Part shown: positions 5,955 to 8,652 of the stretch, piece after piece
Numbering within the stretch: position 1 is the stretch's first letter
Layout: each line of letters starts with the position of its first letter
Origin: JBDSYA01 sp039925865
GTDB lineage: Bacteria; Bacteroidota; Ignavibacteria; Tepidaquicellales; Tepidaquicellaceae
Direction of reading: 5' to 3'
DNA length: 8,652 nucleotides
Assembly: GCA_039925865.1 (NCBI GenBank)
Contig: JBDSYA010000070.1
Span: forward strand, 1-8,652
Made by a program: the position numbers and the translations under genes
The notes under the pieces: generated by a model
Database searches by the model: none
Told to the model about the DNA's origin: nothing
What the model saw: the letters and a program-made list of their open reading frames with translations, nothing else

Positions 5955-6557
5955 ATGAATTTTCCATCAGTAGAAGTTCTCATCAATACACTCCATAAAC
6001 TTAAATACAGAGTTTACAACACACCGGCTAAAGAATGGAATTTAAATATTGTCGGTATTCGGGCAAAGGGCAACAAACCGGATAAGTTTGATGATCTGTT
6101 AACTGTCTTTCATTGTTTTATGGATAAATGGTATGTCTCTCACTACCCGATTACAACTGATCCGAGCGATTATTATTTAAAACATCCGATCAATAAGCAT
6201 GGAACTGCTATACTCAAAGAAGGTCAATATAAGGAAGTATATAAAATCGATAAACACAGAGGAAAGTATTACGCATTGTGTCAAAGACTTGGTAATGTAA
6301 CGGTTTATCGTGACAGCAACAAAGACGGAAAACTGAAACTTGATCCGGAAAGCATAGAGACTGGGGCGTTCACAATCAATATTCACAAAGGTCCCCGCAA
6401 CGGGACATGGGAAACAAAAAACACAATTTATTCCGCCGGCTGTCAGGTTTTTGCAGATGACCGGCATTTTGCAGAATTTATGATAAAAGTAAATAATGGT
6501 TCGGCTTCTTTTGGGAATAAGTTTACTTATACGCTGATAAGAGAGGAGGATTTGTGA
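5955..6557 (+). CDS. YkuD-like His...SAGC motif protein, possible peptidoglycan-acting enzyme
   Basis: A 200-residue protein starting MNFPSVEVLINTLHKLKYRV. Residues 1-60 look like a small N-terminal domain. The C-terminal half contains 'RDSNKDGKLKLD' at 119-130, a DxNxDG calcium-loop-like turn, then 'FTINIHKG' ending at 146, 'IYSAGCQVF' at 158-166 and 'FGNKFTYTLI' near the end. His144, Ser160, Gly162 and Cys163, with 14 residues between the HK pair and Ser, resemble the H-[G]-x(14-17)-S-x-G-C signature of YkuD L,D-transpeptidases, whose Cys is the nucleophile. The Arg usually seen soon after the Cys is absent, and no signal peptide is present. I recall 'IHRA...WSAGCQVF' proteins in phages and Bacteroidetes accessory loci. 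A cell-wall role is inference; the structural-relative assignment is moderately supported. Confidence 0.7.
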   Translation: MNFPSVEVLINTLHKLKYRVYNTPAKEWNLNIVGIRAKGNKPDKFDDLLTVFHCFMDKWYVSHYPITTDPSDYYLKHPINKHGTAILKEGQYKEVYKIDKHRGKYYALCQRLGNVTVYRDSNKDGKLKLDPESIETGAFTINIHKGPRNGTWETKNTIYSAGCQVFADDRHFAEFMIKVNNGSASFGNKFTYTLIREEDL

Positions 6558-7069
6558 TTTGGGAAATTGCTTGATTGCTTTTTGTTCGCAAACGCTTTCA
6601 AAGCTCTAATGCTAAAATAGACGGCGTGAATGATAGAGATTTTTACACGTTCATTTCAATTGTACGGAGCTTTAGGGGTTTAGATTTTGAAAACTTTTCG
6701 ATTATCACCTCTACAAATAAATCTATTTAGAGTCATTCACCAAATCAAAAACTTATTAATTGTTCACATGCTCAGAAAGTTTTAATGTGATTGCGAGATA
6801 GGTTTATAGATTTTAACCAGTGCTTAAATCCCGCTACTTTACCTTTCAACACTTTTCACTAAAAAAACAAATTTCTTTCTTAAAAAGTAGGGAGCTGGAT
6901 GCTTCTTGACACAAACCAGTAATTCTGATTTTTAATACACTCCATTCTCTATGATGTTGTCAGAATTTATATAAGATGTGCTAATTTAATTTACAGATTA
7001 AATTTGTGGCGTCCTTCAACTTTAGGTCAGTAAGAATTGATTTCACAAATCCCGAGTAATTACCTATGA
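6558..7069. other. Long AT-rich stretch without a recognisable gene
   Basis: About 510 bp in which all six frames are broken by frequent stops and I see no start with supporting signals, no tRNA or rRNA, and no promoter match. An 8-bp inverted repeat (AATTCTGA at 6921-6928 with TCAGAATT at 6960-6967) is the only structure. The last part may be the eroded 5' end of the pseudogene that follows. Confidence 0.4.
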
Positions 7070-7712
7070 TTTAGGGGTTACACAACTATTCCAAGTGGTT
7101 ATTCGGGATCTTTTCTTACCAGATCAAAAAAGGAAACCTATCATGGTTTATCACAATACAACGAATGGAAGTGGAATTATACTTATAAAGATAACGATAC
7201 TAATAATTCAGTATATCAAACAAGAGAAACAGATCCCTTTGAGAACTATACCGAAACCAGAGATACAAGTTATTTTATTAGATACCGTCATAAAAAATTT
7301 CTAAATGATTATAATTATGTTGCAGGTTTTGATTCTTCCTATTTTATAAAATCAATGTTCCACTACTACAAACTCGCCATCGGCAGACTGGGGGTTTATT
7401 GCAAAAGAAAACATTTCAATACCTTGAACAGTTTATTGAATTGGATACTATTACTAACCAGGGATATTTTGGACAACTTATCTCTGAAAAAGTTTTTAAG
7501 CACCCTCGTTTTCAGAATACATAGAAACAGAATATCGGTATTGCAAAAATGTCTATAATCGGGAGATTCTTGCCTGGCGTAACTATACTTGTCTCTATAA
7601 TCATCAGGACCAGGAAATATTTATGTTTTGTCAAAAAAAAGATTCTAATATCATTCCAATTGTCCATGAAAAACTGAAACAACTAGCAAAGTTAAGGGGT
7701 AATCCGCTATAA
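7070..7712 (+). pseudogene. Multiply frameshifted gene remnant, unknown family
   Basis: Three consecutive stretches look coding but lie in different frames. Stretch 1 (about 7070-7380) reads YTTIPSGYSGSFLTRSKKET, then NEWKWNYTYKDND and TRDTSYFIRYRHKKFLNDY. Stretch 2 (about 7390-7518) is shifted and reads FQYLEQFIELDTITNQGYFG then ISEKVFKHPRFQN. Stretch 3 (about 7527-7712) shifts again and reads TEYRYCKNVYNREILAWRNY, then CLYNHQDQEIFMFCQKKD, ending KLKQLAKLRGNPL before TAA at 7710-7712. A short third frame reading TTTNSPSADWGFIAKEN near 7362-7412 may bridge the first shift, which falls close to a five-G run. Joined, they give roughly 210 residues rich in Tyr, Asn and Trp. The 5' end is not clear. 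ATG-initiated frames at 7095 and 7355 are by-products. A decayed gene is most likely; indel errors in the assembly are the alternative. Confidence 0.6.
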
Positions 7713-7947
7713 TATTATCAGTAGTTAGTAAATTAGCATTAATTTGAATATTTTGTTTATCATGTTGATTTCCATCCTGTAACTGGATTCTTGTAGCTAG
7801 TCGTCAGGACCAAGTCCTGACTCCACCGGGTTAAGTATTTTTTGCTTCCCGTCTTTTTCTGCCCTTTTTATATCTCCCATAAATTACCTAAAGATATTTC
7901 TTTTTTGATTTGCTTACTCATAATTATTATTCCATTTTTACTAATGT
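7713..7947. other. Non-coding AT-rich stretch around the 7803 hairpin
   Basis: No frame of meaningful length and no RNA gene is recognisable. Apart from the hairpin at 7803-7821 there are T-rich runs on the plus strand at 7838-7870 and 7899-7907. Confidence 0.4.
7803..7821. repeat. Perfect GC-rich hairpin, possible REP-like element or bidirectional terminator
   Basis: GTCAGGAC and GTCCTGAC form a perfect 8-bp stem around a CAA loop. It is 91 bp past the pseudogene's stop and is followed, after CTCCACCGGG, by a T-run at 7840-7845. As a compact extragenic palindrome it could belong to a dispersed repeat family; within this window only a partial echo (CAGGACCAGG at 7606-7615) is seen. Confidence 0.5.
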
Positions 7948-8089
7948 AAACACGGTTACTTTAATTATGACGCAAACGACTTATTTTTCAATCAACCGTG
8001 GGGTTACATTAATTATGAATCAACGAACTCTTTTCATCTATCCTGTGGGTAAGAATATTATGAGTCAATGCGATTAAATCCATACTGAC
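7948..8089. repeat. Three degenerate ~47-bp tandem repeats upstream of the beta-helix gene
   Basis: GGTTACTTTAATTATGA at 7954-7970 recurs as GGTTACATTAATTATGA at 8002-8018 (16 of 17 identical, 48 bp apart), and both are followed by a similar CAAACGA/CAACGA and T-rich segment. A third, looser copy starts near 8043 (CTGTGGGTAAGAATATTATG followed by AGTCAATGCGA), aligned with CCGTGGGGTTACATTAATTA from 7996, 47 bp earlier. A fourth, weaker echo (GCTTACTCATAATTATTA at 7912-7929) may precede them. The block ends about 100 bp before the beta-helix start, a position suited to regulatory sites. Confidence 0.6.
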
Positions 8090-8187
8090 TTGATATTTGT
8101 TTTTTTAATTTGAATGTTCATAACAAGGACAAAATATAATTTCCCATTCCATTACAATATTTTTCAAAGAATTTAAACATTCCACTT

Positions 8188-8652
8188 ATGGCAACCGAAG
8201 TTTCAGTTCGTGATATAGCCACAGGAGTACCTGTATTTTATTTAACTTATGCTGCAGCTAGAGCAGCAGCTAATTCAGGTGATGTAATAAGTATATACAA
8301 AAATCTGAATGAACAAATAGAATTAAAAAACGGAGTTGATGTTTATATCGATCCCGGTACGATTATTAATTATTCGGGAAGTGGTCCAACCATTACGGAT
8401 AATAATGTTGCCTGTACCTGTTATATAAGTGGTGCGGGTATTGTTAGAAATTCCTATTCAGGGACCACCAAACAAGAATGTATTAAGATTTCAAATGCAG
8501 GGTCAATTGTTGAAATTGAATGTTTTCAAATTGAGGGTGCAGGGGAAATTAGTTCGGGAATAGAAGGCGCAACGATAAATGTATTCGCAGCGAAAAAAGT
8601 CCGAATAGTAGCAAATACAATATCAAATACTTACAATACGGCTCTTAGAATT
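8188..8652 (+). CDS. Parallel beta-helix (pectate-lyase-like fold) protein, N-terminal part (cut by window edge)
   Basis: ATG at 8188 opens 155 codons that run off the right edge. After a short lead, 'YLTYAAARAAANSGDVISIY' (residues 19-38) is the usual N-cap of right-handed beta-helix proteins: a helix of repeated Ala, then GD.I.I. Regular short strands follow: 'QIELKNGVDVYIDPGTIINY' at 43-62, 'CTCYISGAGIV' near 77-87, 'CIKISNAGSIVEIECFQIEG' near 98-117, and 'ATINVFAAKKVRIVANTISN' near 129-148. 'NGVDVYIDPGT' is typical of Bacteroidetes proteins with this fold. No signal peptide is visible at this start, so it may be a phage- or tail-spike-like fibre, or be exported by a C-terminal signal (such as a T9SS tail) beyond the window. 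No catalytic residues can be judged. The leader is A/T-rich without a Shine-Dalgarno sequence. Confidence 0.85.
   Translation, partial: MATEVSVRDIATGVPVFYLTYAAARAAANSGDVISIYKNLNEQIELKNGVDVYIDPGTIINYSGSGPTITDNNVACTCYISGAGIVRNSYSGTTKQECIKISNAGSIVEIECFQIEGAGEISSGIEGATINVFAAKKVRIVANTISNTYNTALRI

Noticed and set aside
6177..6467. 96-residue frame on the minus strand
   Set aside because: Antisense shadow of the SAGC-motif gene, whose sense product carries conserved motifs.
6921..6967. 8-bp inverted repeat AATTCTGA / TCAGAATT
   Set aside because: Short and AT-rich with a 31-bp gap in non-coding DNA; expected by chance.
7095..7304. 69-residue ATG frame as a gene
   Set aside because: The overlapping frame over the same stretch (YTTIPSGYSGSF and onward) looks far more coding-like; this one ends in a Lys/Ile/Leu-rich string typical of an off-frame.
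7948..8089. Short CRISPR-like array
   Set aside because: The intervening segments resemble each other and the third copy is loose; these are plain tandem repeats, not identical repeats with unrelated spacers.

Overview
The window looks like AT-rich chromosome from the Bacteroidota/Ignavibacteriota side of the tree. Three things in the sequence support this. The gene at 1020-2543 ends in a type IX secretion (T9SS) sorting domain with the 'QNFPNPFNPSTTI' hallmark common in Ignavibacteria and relatives. A perfect Bacteroidetes-type promoter (TTTG, 20 bp, TAnnTTTG) lies in front of it. Most starts have an A/T-rich leader and no Shine-Dalgarno sequence. The lineage is an inference; no rRNA or marker gene is present.

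Layout: (1) 1-762, minus strand, the N-terminal 254 residues of an uncharacterised protein that runs off the left edge. (2) 763-1019, a divergent intergenic region with the promoter. (3) 1020-2543, a secreted beta-propeller protein with a T9SS tail, followed by a hairpin. (4) 2589-3317, an unusual array of degenerate 21-bp tandem repeats that is also an open reading frame of 7-residue repeats. (5) 3384-5865, a run of small accessory genes: a two-domain protein with a C-terminal fibronectin-III-like half, a 71-residue unknown that may be frameshifted, a two-helix membrane protein, a DUF2188 protein and a 68-residue acidic protein. (6) 5955-6557, a protein with a YkuD-like His...SAGC motif. (7) 6558-8187, 1.6 kb of mostly non-coding or decayed sequence holding a multiply frameshifted pseudogene, a strong hairpin and three copies of a ~47-bp repeat. 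(8) 8188-8652, the start of a parallel beta-helix protein that runs off the right edge.

The genes from 3384 onward are all on the plus strand but widely spaced, so they are probably several small transcription units rather than one operon. Together (beta-helix, FnIII-like, SAGC protein, small membrane protein, DUF2188, decayed gene, repeats) they look like an accessory or prophage-derived region rather than core metabolism. No integrase, terminase or capsid gene is visible, so a prophage is not established.

The most unusual item is the 21-bp array. Its 22 best units share a dyad-symmetric consensus close to AGGGATATCCCT and stay in one phase without a single indel. The same units translate as an R-x-[I/T]-[P/S]-x-h-x heptad. 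Whether the selected object is the DNA or a protein cannot be settled from this window.
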